DNA of 44,824 bases, taken from positions 1-44,824 of the forward strand of contig LNEJ01000066.1 in the NCBI GenBank assembly GCA_001464965.1. The letters run 5' to 3'. Source of the stretch: Gammaproteobacteria bacterium Ga0074134. Lineage in GTDB: Bacteria; Pseudomonadota; Gammaproteobacteria; Ga0077554; Ga007554. This document shows positions 10,127 to 18,500 of this stretch, in pieces. Positions within the stretch are counted from its first letter, which is position 1, and the number at the start of each line of letters is the position of its first letter. A program made the translations under genes and the position numbers. The notes under the pieces were generated by a model. That model worked only from the letters and a program-made list of their open reading frames with translations, made no database searches and was not told the origin of the DNA.

Positions 10127-11383
10127 TCACCGCTTCATAGAATCAAAAAACTCTGAATTGGTCTTGGTTGCCTTGAGCTTGTCGAGCAGAAACTCCATCG
10201 CAGCCAGATCTTCCATAGGGTGCAGCAGTTTGCGCAGAATCCACATCTTTTGCAGCTCGTCGGGGTGTGTCAGCAGCTCTTCGCGGCGCGTACCGGAGCG
10301 GTTGATGTTGATGGAGGGGTAAATACGCCGCTCGGCGATCTTGCGATCCAGGTGGACTTCCATGTTGCCGGTGCCCTTGAACTCTTCATAGATCACATCG
10401 TCCATGCGCGAGCCAGTGTCGATCAAGGCGGTGGCGATGATGGTCAAGCTGCCGCCTTCCTCGATGTTGCGCGCCGCGCCGAAGAAGCGCTTCGGGCGGT
10501 GTAGCGCGTTGGCATCGACACCGCCGGTGAGCACCTTGCCCGACGAAGGGATTACAGTGTTGTAGGCGCGTGCCAGACGGGTAACGGAGTCAAGCAAAAT
10601 CACTACGTCGCGCTTGTGTTCGACCAGGCGTTTGGCTTTTTCAATCACCATTTCCGCCACCTGCACATGACGGCTGGCAGGCTCGTCAAAGGTGCTGGAG
10701 ACTACCTCGCCACGCACCGAGCGCGCCATCTCTGTCACTTCTTCCGGGCGTTCATCAATCAGCAGTACGATCAGGTAACATTCGGGATGCTTGGCGGCGA
10801 TGGATTGGGCGATATGTTGCAGCATCATGGTCTTACCGGCCTTGGGCGGCGATACGATCATGCCGCGCTGGCCCTTGCCGATGGGCGCTACCAGGTCAAT
10901 GACGCGCGCGGTCAGGTCTTCCGTGCTGCCATTGCCCATTTCCATGGTGAGCCGTTCGTTGGCGAACAGCGGCGTCAAGTTCTCGAACAGCACCTTGTTT
11001 TTGGCGTTCTCGGGTGCCTCGAAGTTGATCTCGCTCACCTTCAGCAGGGCGAAGTATCGCTCCCCTTCTTTTGGCGGGCGGATCTTGCCGGAAATGGTGT
11101 CGCCGGTGCGCAGGTTGAAGCGCCGGATCTGGCTGGGCGAGACATAGATATCATCCGGGCCTGCCAGGTAGGAGCTGTCCGCCGAGCGCAGAAAGCCGAA
11201 ACCGTCCTGCAGGATCTCCAGCACGCCGTCGCCGGAGATGTCTTCGCCTTTGTGCGCATGGCCCTTAAGAATGGCGAAGATCACGTCTTGTTTGCGTGAT
11301 CGGGCCATGCCCTCGATGCCCATGGATTGCGCGAGGTCGATCAATTCGGAGGGTGATTTTTGTTTAAGTTCAGTCAGGTTCAT
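10127..11383 (-). CDS. rho: Transcription termination factor Rho
   Basis: Rho is a hexameric RNA-dependent ATPase that ends transcription. At 418 aa it matches E. coli (419). The N-terminal helical domain ([18 protein letters not shown]) is followed by the cold-shock-like RNA-binding domain with GFGFLR at residues 61-66. The Walker A is PPKAGKT (179-185), then Walker B (VVILLDS), the Q/R loops ([14 protein letters not shown]) and the conserved KMWILRK near the end. No long N-terminal insertion is present. It lies downstream of trxA on the same strand with a 261-base gap, long enough for its own leader and promoter. The trxA-rho order divergent from rhlB is conserved in gammaproteobacteria. 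Confidence 0.98.
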   Translation of the reverse strand: MNLTELKQKSPSELIDLAQSMGIEGMARSRKQDVIFAILKGHAHKGEDISGDGVLEILQDGFGFLRSADSSYLAGPDDIYVSPSQIRRFNLRTGDTISGKIRPPKEGERYFALLKVSEINFEAPENAKNKVLFENLTPLFANERLTMEMGNGSTEDLTARVIDLVAPIGKGQRGMIVSPPKAGKTMMLQHIAQSIAAKHPECYLIVLLIDERPEEVTEMARSVRGEVVSSTFDEPASRHVQVAEMVIEKAKRLVEHKRDVVILLDSVTRLARAYNTVIPSSGKVLTGGVDANALHRPKRFFGAARNIEEGGSLTIIATALIDTGSRMDDVIYEEFKGTGNMEVHLDRKIAERRIYPSININRSGTRREELLTHPDELQKMWILRKLLHPMEDLAAMEFLLDKLKATKTNSEFFDSMKR

Positions 11384-11575
11384 GATGGATGATCGTCAGG
11401 TTCTAGATGGGTATGCAGGTGAAGTTTAAAGAAACGAAAGCTCCTATGCGTAGGGGCGTAGGGGCGCTCGAATGTTTCTCGTGCCGCTGATGTGTTGCTG
11501 GGGGAGGTTCCGCTGTTGCCAGATATGCTGGCACTGCTCGAAAAAATTATTTGCGCTTTGTTGTAAAGCTACCAC

Positions 11576-11634
11576 TAAAATAGCGCCGCGTCTAGCCCCT
11601 CGCGGATTATATTGCGAGAGGCTAGACGCGGCGC
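11576..11634 (-). terminator. Terminator of trxA
   Basis: Just past the trxA stop, a stem of 21 bp with one mismatch (arms 11583-11603 and 11614-11634, loop of 10) is followed on the minus strand by TATTTTAG. The stem is very strong; the T-tract is short and interrupted. Confidence 0.75.
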
Positions 11635-11644
11635 ACGATACGGA

Positions 11645-11971
11645 TTAAAGGTTGCTATCAATAAACGCCGTCAATTGAGACTTCGAGACGGCGCCCACCT
11701 TGGTGGCTTCAACATTGCCATTTTTAAACAGCATCAGGGTGGGGATGCCGCGTATGCCGTATTGAGACGGTGTTGCCGGGTTTTCGTCAATGTTGAGTTT
11801 TGCGACCTTGATTCTGTCCGCGTACTCTTCAGCGATTTCGTCCAGAATCGGGGCGATCATCTTGCAGGGGCCGCACCATTCGGCCCAGAAATCGACCAGT
11901 ACCGGCGTATCGCTTTTCAGCACCTCGTTGTCGAAGGTGGCGTCGGTGACATAAATGATGTTTTTGCTCAC
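11645..11971 (-). CDS. trxA: Thioredoxin 1
   Basis: TrxA is the cytoplasmic dithiol-disulfide reductant for ribonucleotide reductase, PAPS reductase and other targets. It has 108 aa (E. coli 109). The active site WCGPC is at residues 32-36, preceded by VLVDFWAE. The cis-proline motif GIPTLMLF and the buried aspartate (VDFWAEW) are present. It is divergent from rhlB and upstream of rho, the same order as in E. coli. An AT-rich promoter lies upstream and a long hairpin terminator downstream, so trxA may be made mainly as its own short transcript. Confidence 0.98.
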   Translation of the reverse strand: MSKNIIYVTDATFDNEVLKSDTPVLVDFWAEWCGPCKMIAPILDEIAEEYADRIKVAKLNIDENPATPSQYGIRGIPTLMLFKNGNVEATKVGAVSKSQLTAFIDSNL

Positions 11972-12052
11972 GTTAGTGCGTCTCCGGGATTAATGTATGT
12001 GGTTTTGAGAGCCCGGTTATTGTTGTGCGGCTCTCTTACGTAGAGGGTTATA

Positions 12053-12084
12053 TATTATATAAAGGTTTATTTTCGCACATTCAA
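12053..12084 (-). promoter_or_regulatory. Candidate promoter of trxA
   Basis: On the minus strand TTGAAT precedes the AT block TATATAATATATAA, giving TTGAAT-N17-TATATA or TTGAAT-N19-TATAAT. It sits about 80-110 bases upstream of the trxA start. Confidence 0.5.
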
Positions 12085-12143
12085 GCTTAATCCGCCGCAT
12101 ATTTCAAGTCCAATCGCCCGGCAATTCTGTTATTCTTTGATTT

Positions 12144-13451
12144 ATGAACGATCATTTGTCAGATATTTCCTTTTCCAGTTTTGATTTTCCCGATTCTTTG
12201 AGGCAAGGAATCGAAGGCGCGGGGTTTTCCCGTTGCACGCCGATCCAGGCTGCAACCCTTCCGCTGGCGTTGTCGGGCAAGGATGTCGCAGGACAGGCGC
12301 AAACCGGTACCGGTAAAACGGCGGCTTTTCTGCTGGCTGTGATGAATCGCCTGCTGACGGTGCCCGCTTCTCCAAAGCGGCGCGCCAACCAGCCGCGCGC
12401 CGTGATATTGGCGCCGACCCGCGAATTGGCGATTCAGATCCACAAGGACGCGCTTCTTCTGGGCAGGCATGCCGGCCTCACTCTAGGATTGGTCTATGGC
12501 GGCACAGGCTACGAAGCGCAGCGCGCCATGTTCGGGGAGGGCATGGATATCCTGATAGGCACGCCGGGCCGCATCATTGATTACTTCAAGCAGGGTGTAT
12601 TTGACTTGAAGGCGGTGCAGGTGGCGGTGCTGGATGAGGCCGACCGCATGCTCGACCTTGGGTTCATCAAGGACATCCGCTTCCTGCTGCGCCAGCTGCC
12701 CAGGCCCGAAAAGCGTCTCAGCATGTTATTTTCCGCGACCCTGTCGCTGCGCGTCACCGAGCTTGCCTACGAGCACATGAATAACCCTCAGCTCGTGAAA
12801 ATCGAGAGCGATAAGGTGACGGCCGACAATGTCTCGCAGATCATTTATCACACCGCCAGCGAAGAAAAAATCCCCGCGCTGATCGGTCTGCTGAAGCATA
12901 TGGACCCCAAGCGCACCATCGTTTTCGTCAACACCAAGCGCGCGGCCGACCAGGTCTGGGCTCATCTTGAGAGTAATGGCTTCAAGTCCGCCATATTGTC
13001 GGGTGATGTGCCGCAGAACAAGCGCATGTCGTTGCTGGCGCAATTCCAGCAAGGCGAGCTGCCCGTGCTGGTCGCCACCGATGTCGCGGCGCGCGGGCTG
13101 CATATTTCCGAGGTCAGCCATGTGTTTAACTTTGATCTCCCGCAGGATGCCGAGGATTATGTGCACCGCATCGGCCGCACCGCGCGTGCAGGCGCAAGCG
13201 GCGATGCAATCAGCTTTGCCTGCGAGGAATACGCCTTTTCGATTCCTGAGATCGAAGCCTACATCGGCCACAAAATCCCGGTAGGCCGTCTCAGTGACGA
13301 GGTGCTGGCCACGCCTGTGACCCCTGCCGCCGCTGGCGGGTGGCAGGGCGGGGCGGGAGAGCGTAAGCACGGACCGCGCAACCGGCCCGCCCCCTCTGGT
13401 CAGAAGCACCGGAGGAGTTCAAGGCAAGAGCACAGACCGAGAAAAGGATAA
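12144..13451 (+). CDS. rhlB: DEAD-box ATP-dependent RNA helicase RhlB
   Basis: RhlB unwinds structured RNA for the degradosome. It has 435 aa (E. coli 421). All SF2 DEAD-box motifs are present: the Q motif ([13 protein letters not shown]), AQTGTGKT (I), PTRELA (Ia), TPGR (Ib), DEAD (II), SAT (III), VFVNTK (IV), [12 protein letters not shown] (V) and [10 protein letters not shown] (VI). The match to RhlB rather than RhlE or SrmB rests on [34 protein letters not shown] and [17 protein letters not shown], which track the E. coli protein closely, and on the trxA-rho neighbourhood. The tail after about residue 390 is basic and low complexity, usual for RNA contact. No clear ribosome-binding site precedes the ATG. 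Confidence 0.93.
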   Translation: MNDHLSDISFSSFDFPDSLRQGIEGAGFSRCTPIQAATLPLALSGKDVAGQAQTGTGKTAAFLLAVMNRLLTVPASPKRRANQPRAVILAPTRELAIQIHKDALLLGRHAGLTLGLVYGGTGYEAQRAMFGEGMDILIGTPGRIIDYFKQGVFDLKAVQVAVLDEADRMLDLGFIKDIRFLLRQLPRPEKRLSMLFSATLSLRVTELAYEHMNNPQLVKIESDKVTADNVSQIIYHTASEEKIPALIGLLKHMDPKRTIVFVNTKRAADQVWAHLESNGFKSAILSGDVPQNKRMSLLAQFQQGELPVLVATDVAARGLHISEVSHVFNFDLPQDAEDYVHRIGRTARAGASGDAISFACEEYAFSIPEIEAYIGHKIPVGRLSDEVLATPVTPAAAGGWQGGAGERKHGPRNRPAPSGQKHRRSSRQEHRPRKG

Positions 13452-13486
13452 ACCCAAGAACACGTTATGGAACTAAGGAGCGAAGC

Positions 13487-14029
13487 ATGGCGCGCATGAT
13501 CTTTCCCGACCAAACCGATACGCGGGATTTGCCCGCTATTCAAGCCAGACTGGCGACGATAGGTATTACGCTACGCTACTGGCCGGCGCCTGCCCAGGCG
13601 CGCAGCCTGGAGCTGATGGAGAAGGCGGCGCTGGATGACGCCGAAAAGCAGGAATTGCTCGCTGTCGTTGATGATCGCTTTGAGGAGCTAAAGCGCGAGG
13701 CGGGTTATACCACGCGCGATATGATCGTGCTTCATGAAAACATCCCTGGCCTTGCCGAGATGCTCGCCAAGTTCGAAAAGATCCACTACCACACCGACGA
13801 CGAGGTACGGTACATCCTTGCAGGCAAGGGGTATTTCGGTTTTGTCGAGCCCGATGGCAAGCAGTTTATGCTTGAAGTGACGGCGGGCGATTATATCAAT
13901 GTCCCGGCCAACGCTGAGCACTGGTTCATTCTGGGTGATTCCAAGCGCATCAAGGCGGTGCGTTACTTTATCGACACGAGCGGCTGGACACCTGTGTATA
14001 CCGGGCGTCCTTTGCAGTTCGTTGCCTGA
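13487..14029 (+). CDS. mtnD: Acireductone dioxygenase
   Basis: MtnD oxidises acireductone in the methionine salvage pathway; the bound metal (Fe or Ni) decides whether ketomethiobutyrate or an off-pathway product forms. It has 180 aa and a cupin fold. The four metal ligands are H100, H102, E106 (in KIHYHTDDEVRYILAG) and H145 (in NAEHWF), the same pattern as the Klebsiella enzyme. A TAAGGAG ribosome-binding site sits before ATG. mtnB follows after 14 bases, clearly one transcript. The rhlB stop is 35 bases upstream, so read-through is possible. Confidence 0.95.
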   Translation: MARMIFPDQTDTRDLPAIQARLATIGITLRYWPAPAQARSLELMEKAALDDAEKQELLAVVDDRFEELKREAGYTTRDMIVLHENIPGLAEMLAKFEKIHYHTDDEVRYILAGKGYFGFVEPDGKQFMLEVTAGDYINVPANAEHWFILGDSKRIKAVRYFIDTSGWTPVYTGRPLQFVA

Positions 14030-14043
14030 TAAGGAGAAGATTT

Positions 14044-14673
14044 TTGGCGGCAACATTGGACCAGCTTGCGCCGCGCGCCGCCCTCGTTGAGATTGCGCGC
14101 GACTTTCATGGGCGCGGCTGGATGGCCGGCACAGCGGGTAATCTTAGTGTCCGCGCGGATGAGGGCAGTTTTTGGATCACCGCCAGCAGTCTGCCCAAGG
14201 GGCGCCTGGAGGAGACGGATTTTCTGCGGATGCGCATTCAGGATGGAGAGATTGTTGAGCGCTTGCGCGCCAACGCCAAACCCTCCGCCGAGTGTTCTAT
14301 CCATCAAGTCGTCTACCAACGTTTTTCTGAGGCGCGCGCTTGCCTGCATGTGCATACTGTCGACGCCTGCCTGGCGTGCGAAGACATCCCTTCTGCCGCC
14401 CAGGGAATGCCGCTGCCGCCATTGGAAATGGTGAAAGGGCTGGGAATATGGGAGCAGCATCCCGATGTCGCATTGCCGCTGTTCGACAACCTGCTCGATG
14501 TTACGCGCATAGCGGAGGCTATCGATCAACGCTTCCAGGCCGTCGTGCCGCGCGTTCCCGCGCTGATGATACGCGGGCACGGGATTACCGTGTGGGGCGG
14601 CGACGTGCAGGAGGCCTACAACCGCGTCGAGATTGTTGAATTCATCATGAGCTATCTCGCGCGGCGCAGATGA
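14044..14673 (+). CDS. mtnB: Methylthioribulose-1-phosphate dehydratase
   Basis: MtnB is a zinc enzyme of the class II aldolase family that dehydrates 5-methylthioribulose-1-phosphate, two steps before MtnD. It has 209 aa. Visible are TAGNLSVR (29-36), the SAECSIH region (81-87), the zinc pair H102 and H104 in CLHVHTVDA, and a third histidine in MIRGHGITVWG. The start is TTG, chosen because AAGGAG lies 8 bases upstream and the family begins here. It ends 2 bases before the stop of a convergent DUF2892 gene. The enolase-phosphatase gene mtnC, often next to mtnB and mtnD, is absent here. Confidence 0.93.
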   Translation: MAATLDQLAPRAALVEIARDFHGRGWMAGTAGNLSVRADEGSFWITASSLPKGRLEETDFLRMRIQDGEIVERLRANAKPSAECSIHQVVYQRFSEARACLHVHTVDACLACEDIPSAAQGMPLPPLEMVKGLGIWEQHPDVALPLFDNLLDVTRIAEAIDQRFQAVVPRVPALMIRGHGITVWGGDVQEAYNRVEIVEFIMSYLARRR

Positions 14674-14675
14674 AT

Positions 14676-14912
14676 TTATGCAGCCTTGCGTCCAGGCGAG
14701 CAAGAGGCCGTGGCGGGCACGCCCAGTTTCGTCAGGATTGTATCCATCAGGCACCAATTGGTGATGCCGCTCTGGAACAAATTCGCCCCGACAAACGCCG
14801 TGAACCACAGCCAATTCACGTTGTGAAACAGCGGGCTGGCTTCAACACCCAGGGCCAAGGATAACAGGATAAAAAAACCGGCGATGATACGGACAATACG
14901 ATTGATGGTCAT
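14676..14912 (-). CDS. Small DUF2892 (YgaP-type) inner-membrane protein
   Basis: This 78-aa protein has two hydrophobic segments (IVRIIAGFFILLSLALGV and WLWFTAFVGANLFQSGITN) with the NRIVRIIAG start and GANLFQSGITNWC pattern of DUF2892, the membrane module also found in the rhodanese YgaP. There is no rhodanese domain on this copy. Two cysteines follow: one in TNWCLM and one near the C-terminus. An AAAGGA ribosome-binding site supports the ATG. It is convergent with mtnB. The function is unknown; the module sometimes accompanies sulfur-transfer proteins, but nothing nearby proves that. Confidence 0.8.
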   Translation of the reverse strand: MTINRIVRIIAGFFILLSLALGVEASPLFHNVNWLWFTAFVGANLFQSGITNWCLMDTILTKLGVPATASCSPGRKAA

Positions 14913-15126
14913 GGCGGCGTCCTTTAGTTTATTATGTAATTCTAATATACATGCCCACGTCGCCTATTTCAACCCTCAAAACGGTAGTTAGCTGGGGTGG
15001 TGTGCGATTTGCAGGGTGCGGTGTATTCACTCCCACAGGGCGGGAGGGCTGTGGAGAGGGTGGCCTGAAACGTAAAAATATGACAATTATGCCGAGAGCC
15101 GCTGAAGGTGTGTGGAGAATAAGGTT

Positions 15127-15198
15127 ATGATCCTAAAAACCTCAGTTGGAGTCTACTGCGAATGCCTAATACACCGAATCTGCGCGAGAAAATCGTGA
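15127..15198 (+). other. Orphaned upstream start: 23-codon reading frame created by the element insertion
   Basis: The ATG in the left copy of the TATG target duplication keeps the well-placed Shine-Dalgarno (GGAGAATAAGG). It now opens into the element and stops after 23 codons (MILKTSVGVYCECLIHRI...). It was probably the original marC start context. I do not claim a functional peptide; it could influence marC translation. Confidence 0.4.
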
Positions 15199-15311
15199 AA
15201 TCTATCCTCACCGTAGCGGTTGGCTACGGCTGCGGAATATTTCACGATTTTCTCGCCCATCTTCAGCACCTTAGTCATTCTCGCTACGACTCCAACTGAG
15301 GTTTTTAGGAT
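15130..15311. mobile_element. MITE-like palindromic element, 182 bases, with TATG target duplication
   Basis: The ends are perfect 24-base inverted repeats (15130-15153 and 15288-15311, starting ATCCTAAAAACC). A second perfect 18-base pair lies inside (15184-15201 and 15239-15256, starting GCGAGAAAATCG), and the bases between them pair partly, so the whole element folds into one long hairpin. Both ends are flanked by TATG (15126-15129 and 15312-15315), which looks like a 4-base target duplication. No protein is encoded, so a transposase must act in trans. The right TATG contains the marC ATG. The family is not recognised. Confidence 0.75.
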
Positions 15312-15312
15312 T

Positions 15313-15945
15313 ATGACCGACTGGGGCCATTACGCGAAGGTTTTTACTGCCATATTCGTCATCGTCAATCCGCTTGGCGCTGTCCCTTTATTCCTGAGTC
15401 TTACGGCTGATCGTTCTGTCAGGGAACGCCACCGTATGCCGCGTATCACCGCGCTATCGGTGGCCATCGTGTTGGCTGTGGCCTGCCTGGCGGGTGACAC
15501 GATTTTGGGCTTCTTTGGCATCAGTATCTCCTCGTTTCGTGTGGGCGGCGGCATTCTTATCTTGTTGATGGCCGTTGCCATGATGAATGCCTCGACTGTG
15601 GCCGCCAAGCACACGCCAGAGGAGGCGGCCGAGGCGGCAGACAGGCAGAGCGCTGCGGTTGTCCCGCTGGCGATCCCCATACTCGCCGGCCCCGGCGCCA
15701 TCAGCACCGTAATCATTTACGCCCATCAGGCGACGGACTGGGTGGGGGTGGCGTTGGTCATTGTGAGCTGCATGGTTGTAGCACTCACAGTATGGGCGGC
15801 CCTGCGCATGGCGCTCCCATTGAGCACGATGCTCGGGCGAACTGGCATCAATATTGTCACGCGCCTGATGGGGTTGCTGCTTGCCGCTATATCAGTGGAG
15901 TTTATTGTGGATGGGTTACGTCAATTGTTGCCGGGGTTAAGCTAG
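15313..15945 (+). CDS. marC: MarC-family integral membrane protein
   Basis: The MarC/YchE/YhgN family comprises inner-membrane proteins of about 200-220 aa with roughly six helices; their transported substrate is unsettled. This one has 210 aa starting MTDWGHYAKVFTAIF. The family signature FVIVNPLGAVPLFLSLT is near the N-terminus, with helices also at ALSVAIVLAVACLAGDTIL, VGGGILILLMAVAMM, IPILAGPGAISTVII and GLLLAAISVEFIVDGL. The ATG lies in the right target duplication of the upstream element, so its native Shine-Dalgarno is now about 190 bases away; only weak GAGG and AGGA stretches precede it. A TTG at 15220, inside the element, is in frame and would add 31 residues. The original start is the conservative choice. 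Confidence 0.85.
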   Translation: MTDWGHYAKVFTAIFVIVNPLGAVPLFLSLTADRSVRERHRMPRITALSVAIVLAVACLAGDTILGFFGISISSFRVGGGILILLMAVAMMNASTVAAKHTPEEAAEAADRQSAAVVPLAIPILAGPGAISTVIIYAHQATDWVGVALVIVSCMVVALTVWAALRMALPLSTMLGRTGINIVTRLMGLLLAAISVEFIVDGLRQLLPGLS

Positions 15946-15971
15946 TCAATATGTGCCATGCGCATGGCGAA

Positions 15972-16050
15972 GGTAGCGAATAGCTAATGACCAGGGTATT
16001 CCCCTCCCACCCGTAAAAAAACCAACCCTTGCACTCAACTATTCGCTACC
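15972..16050. repeat. 12-base inverted repeat spanning the marC-rsmI junction
   Basis: GGTAGCGAATAG (15972-15983) and CTATTCGCTACC (16039-16050) are perfect complements 55 bases apart; the right copy overlaps the end of rsmI. The spacer contains a run of seven A. It may be a long-loop terminator for the convergent genes or a relic. Nothing decides between these. Confidence 0.5.
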
Positions 16051-16893
16051 AACCATTGTGACCGCCAGATCATATAAAAAGTTCTTTTTCTGTCCAGTAA
16101 GTTTTGCAGCCAGCACGGCGGCCTGTTTTACCGGCAGTTCGGTCAGCAGGACGCGCAGCACCCGTTGTGCTTCGGCGCTGCCTTCCGTTTCGTCGCGTGG
16201 CGCGGCGCCGTGTACCAGGACGACAAATTCGCCCTTTTGCTGATGAGCATCGGCGCCCATCCAGCCACACAGCGCCCCCAGCGTATCGCCATGAATAGTC
16301 TCGAACATTTTGGTCAGTTCGCGCGCCACCACCGCCCTGCGGTCCGCGCCGAATACCTGCGCCATGTCGTTCAGGGAGTCGAGGATGCGGTGGGATGATT
16401 CAAAAAAAGCCAGGGTGCGCGTGTCATTGGCAAGTTCGCTCAGCCGGTGGCGGCGGGCCGCCGATTTCGCAGGCAAAAAACCTTCAAAAACAAAGCGGTC
16501 TGTCGGTAGGCCAGAGGCCGACAGCGCGCTGATCAGGGCGCTGGGGCCGGGGACCGGAATGACGCGTACCCCCTGTTCACGAGCCGCGCGCACCAGATGG
16601 TAGCCGGGGTCGCTTACCAGCGGTGTACCCGCATCGCTGATCAGTGCGATTGATTCGCCAGCCTGCAAGCGGCTTACCAGTTCGGCGCAACGCTCGCGCT
16701 CATTGTGTTCGTGGACGGCGATGCACGGTGTCTTGATGCCGAAATGCCGCAGTAGCGGCATGCTGTGACGGGTGTCCTCGGCGGCGATTACGCCGGCTGC
16801 TGACAGCGCCTCCACCGCGCGCGGTGACATGTCGCCAAGATTGCCGATAGGGGTTGCCACGACATAAAGCACACCATTATTGTTGTTTGACAC
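16039..16893 (-). CDS. rsmI: 16S rRNA (cytidine-1402 2'-O) methyltransferase
   Basis: RsmI methylates the ribose of C1402 in the decoding centre of 16S rRNA, using S-adenosylmethionine. It has 284 aa (E. coli 286). The tetrapyrrole-methylase-type fold is clear: VVATPIGNLGDMSPRAVE at the N-terminus, AAEDTRHS, ALISDAGTPLVSDPG, PVPGPSALISALSASG and FFESSHRI. The C-terminal part (GQKKNFLYDLAV) is typical. It is divergent from the lpoA-like gene, as in the E. coli yraL-yraM pair. Confidence 0.96.
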   Translation of the reverse strand: MSNNNNGVLYVVATPIGNLGDMSPRAVEALSAAGVIAAEDTRHSMPLLRHFGIKTPCIAVHEHNERERCAELVSRLQAGESIALISDAGTPLVSDPGYHLVRAAREQGVRVIPVPGPSALISALSASGLPTDRFVFEGFLPAKSAARRHRLSELANDTRTLAFFESSHRILDSLNDMAQVFGADRRAVVARELTKMFETIHGDTLGALCGWMGADAHQQKGEFVVLVHGAAPRDETEGSAEAQRVLRVLLTELPVKQAAVLAAKLTGQKKNFLYDLAVTMVGSE

Positions 16894-16927
16894 TGCTTGC
16901 GATCCTCAAAAACCACCGTACTTGGCA

Positions 16928-16933
16928 TATAAT
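16928..16933 (+). promoter_or_regulatory. Candidate -10 box very close to the lpoA-like start
   Basis: A perfect TATAAT lies 6 bases before the chosen ATG. No good -35 is seen 16-18 bases upstream. If used, transcription would start near the ATG and give an almost leaderless mRNA. Confidence 0.35.
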
Positions 16934-16939
16934 CATGCC

Positions 16940-18100
16940 ATGCAACCAATATTAGTCATAGCCAAATACATATCATTCCTGCTTCTCGGCGCAGCGTTGG
17001 TGTTCGCGGGGCGCGCATTTGCCATCAATCCAGATGACGTTGTTACCGCAATACCGGAGCAGGCGCGCCTGGCCGAGCCGCCCGCCAATATCGCGTTGCT
17101 GCTGCCTTCCGGCGGCCCGTTTGCAAAAACCGCAGCCGCGGTGCGTGACGGCTTTTTCGCGGCCTATTACCAGCGTCTCAACAAGCTTTATCAGCCCACC
17201 ATCCGGCTCTATGACGCGGGCGTTCAGCCTGCTGCGGTGCTGGCGGCGTATCGGCAGGCACTGGCGGAAGGTGCGAATGTGGTGATTGGTCCGCTGGACA
17301 AGGACGGCGTGAAGGCGCTGGCGCGCAGTGCTGACTTGGCTGTGCCCACGCTCACGCTTAACTATACCGAGGACGAAAATATCGGGGCTGGCAATCTTTT
17401 CCAGTTCGGTCTGGCGCCGGAGGATGAGGCGCGCGCGGTGGCGGAGCGCGCGTGGCAGGATGGCCGCCGCCAAGCCGCCGTGTTAATCCCCGCGGGGGAG
17501 TGGGGCACGCGGCTGTTTAATACATTTAAAGCACGGTTTGAGGAGCTTGGCGGCAGCGTGGTTGCACAACAGACATATGACCCGGCGAGCAGTGACTTTG
17601 CAACCCCTGTGCGCACGCTATTCAATATCAGCAGCAAGGAGCGGCGCCGCCGTCAGGATGTAGATGCCTTGTTTCTCGCCGCCTTTCCACGCCAGGCGCG
17701 CCAGATCCGCCCTCAGTTGAATTTTAACTTTGCGGGTGATGTGCCGGTTTACGCCACCTCGCATGTTTACACCGGGCGGATTGACAAAAATGCCGATGCC
17801 GACGTGAATGATGTGCAGTTTTGCGACATGCCCTGGGTGCTGGAGGAAGGTCAGCAGGCCCTGTCGCGCACCATTGCGCAGCGCTGGCCTCAATCCGCAG
17901 ACCAGTTCAAACGTCTGTATGCGCTGGGCGTGGACGCCTATAATCTCTTGCCTTACCTGAGCCGGATGCGTGCGGACCCGAGTGAACGGATGGCGGGGGA
18001 AACTGGCAACCTGAGCCTCGATAAAGGGCAGCGTATTCGCCGGGGTTTGGTGTGCGCGCGTTTCGTGGATGGCGAGCCGCGCATCATCGCGCAGCCCTAA
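16940..18100 (+). CDS. lpoA: LpoA/LppC-like penicillin-binding protein activator, short form
   Basis: In E. coli, LpoA is an outer-membrane lipoprotein that activates PBP1A from outside the peptidoglycan; it has an N-terminal TPR half and a C-terminal type 1 periplasmic-binding-protein half. This protein has only 386 aa and matches the C-terminal half alone (IALLLPSGGPFAKTAAAVRDG, VVIGPLDKDGVKALARS, LTLNYTEDE, PVYATSHVYTG). Its N-terminus is a signal peptide ending GRAFA, without a lipobox cysteine, so it is probably soluble in the periplasm. The start is MQPILVIAKYISF; a longer frame exists but overlaps rsmI and would bury the signal peptide. Its neighbours (rsmI, yraN, dolP) are those of lpoA. 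Whether it still activates PBP1A is an inference. Confidence 0.8.
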   Translation: MQPILVIAKYISFLLLGAALVFAGRAFAINPDDVVTAIPEQARLAEPPANIALLLPSGGPFAKTAAAVRDGFFAAYYQRLNKLYQPTIRLYDAGVQPAAVLAAYRQALAEGANVVIGPLDKDGVKALARSADLAVPTLTLNYTEDENIGAGNLFQFGLAPEDEARAVAERAWQDGRRQAAVLIPAGEWGTRLFNTFKARFEELGGSVVAQQTYDPASSDFATPVRTLFNISSKERRRRQDVDALFLAAFPRQARQIRPQLNFNFAGDVPVYATSHVYTGRIDKNADADVNDVQFCDMPWVLEEGQQALSRTIAQRWPQSADQFKRLYALGVDAYNLLPYLSRMRADPSERMAGETGNLSLDKGQRIRRGLVCARFVDGEPRIIAQP

Positions 18101-18474
18101 TGATCCCCCCCAGCGGAAGGCCGCCGGTGCGCGGCGGTGAGGCGGAAGATCTGGCCTGCCGCTACCTGCTGGAACGTGGCTTGCAACTGGTCGAGCGCAA
18201 CTACCATTCTCCGTGCGGCGAAATTGACCTGGTGATGCGCCATGCGGGCAGCATCGTGTTTGTCGAAGTCCGCTACCGGCGCAGCGCGCGTTTTGGCAGC
18301 GGCGCGGAGAGTATCGACCGGCGCAAGCAGGCCAAACTTACCGCTACTGCGTTACACTATCTGCAGTCGCACAGGGCTGCGGCCAAATATCCGGCGCGTT
18401 TTGATGTGATCGCGATTTCACCCGGCGCGCAGCATGACGAAGTGCTCTGGATACAAAATGCGTTTGGGGCATGA
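18100..18474 (+). CDS. yraN: UPF0102 family protein YraN (nuclease-like fold)
   Basis: This is a 124-aa protein with a restriction-endonuclease-like core: GEAEDLACRYLLERGLQLVERNY, then GEIDLVM and VFVEVRYR, which carry the E/D-x-K-like acidic pattern of the family. The role is not established. The start ATG overlaps the stop of the lpoA-like gene (TAATG), indicating translational coupling. A longer frame begins inside the preceding gene but lacks family sequence. E. coli keeps diaA between yraN and dolP; here diaA is missing. Confidence 0.93.
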   Translation: MIPPSGRPPVRGGEAEDLACRYLLERGLQLVERNYHSPCGEIDLVMRHAGSIVFVEVRYRRSARFGSGAESIDRRKQAKLTATALHYLQSHRAAAKYPARFDVIAISPGAQHDEVLWIQNAFGA

Positions 18475-18500
18475 TGCCACTAATAAAATAGGAGATTGGC

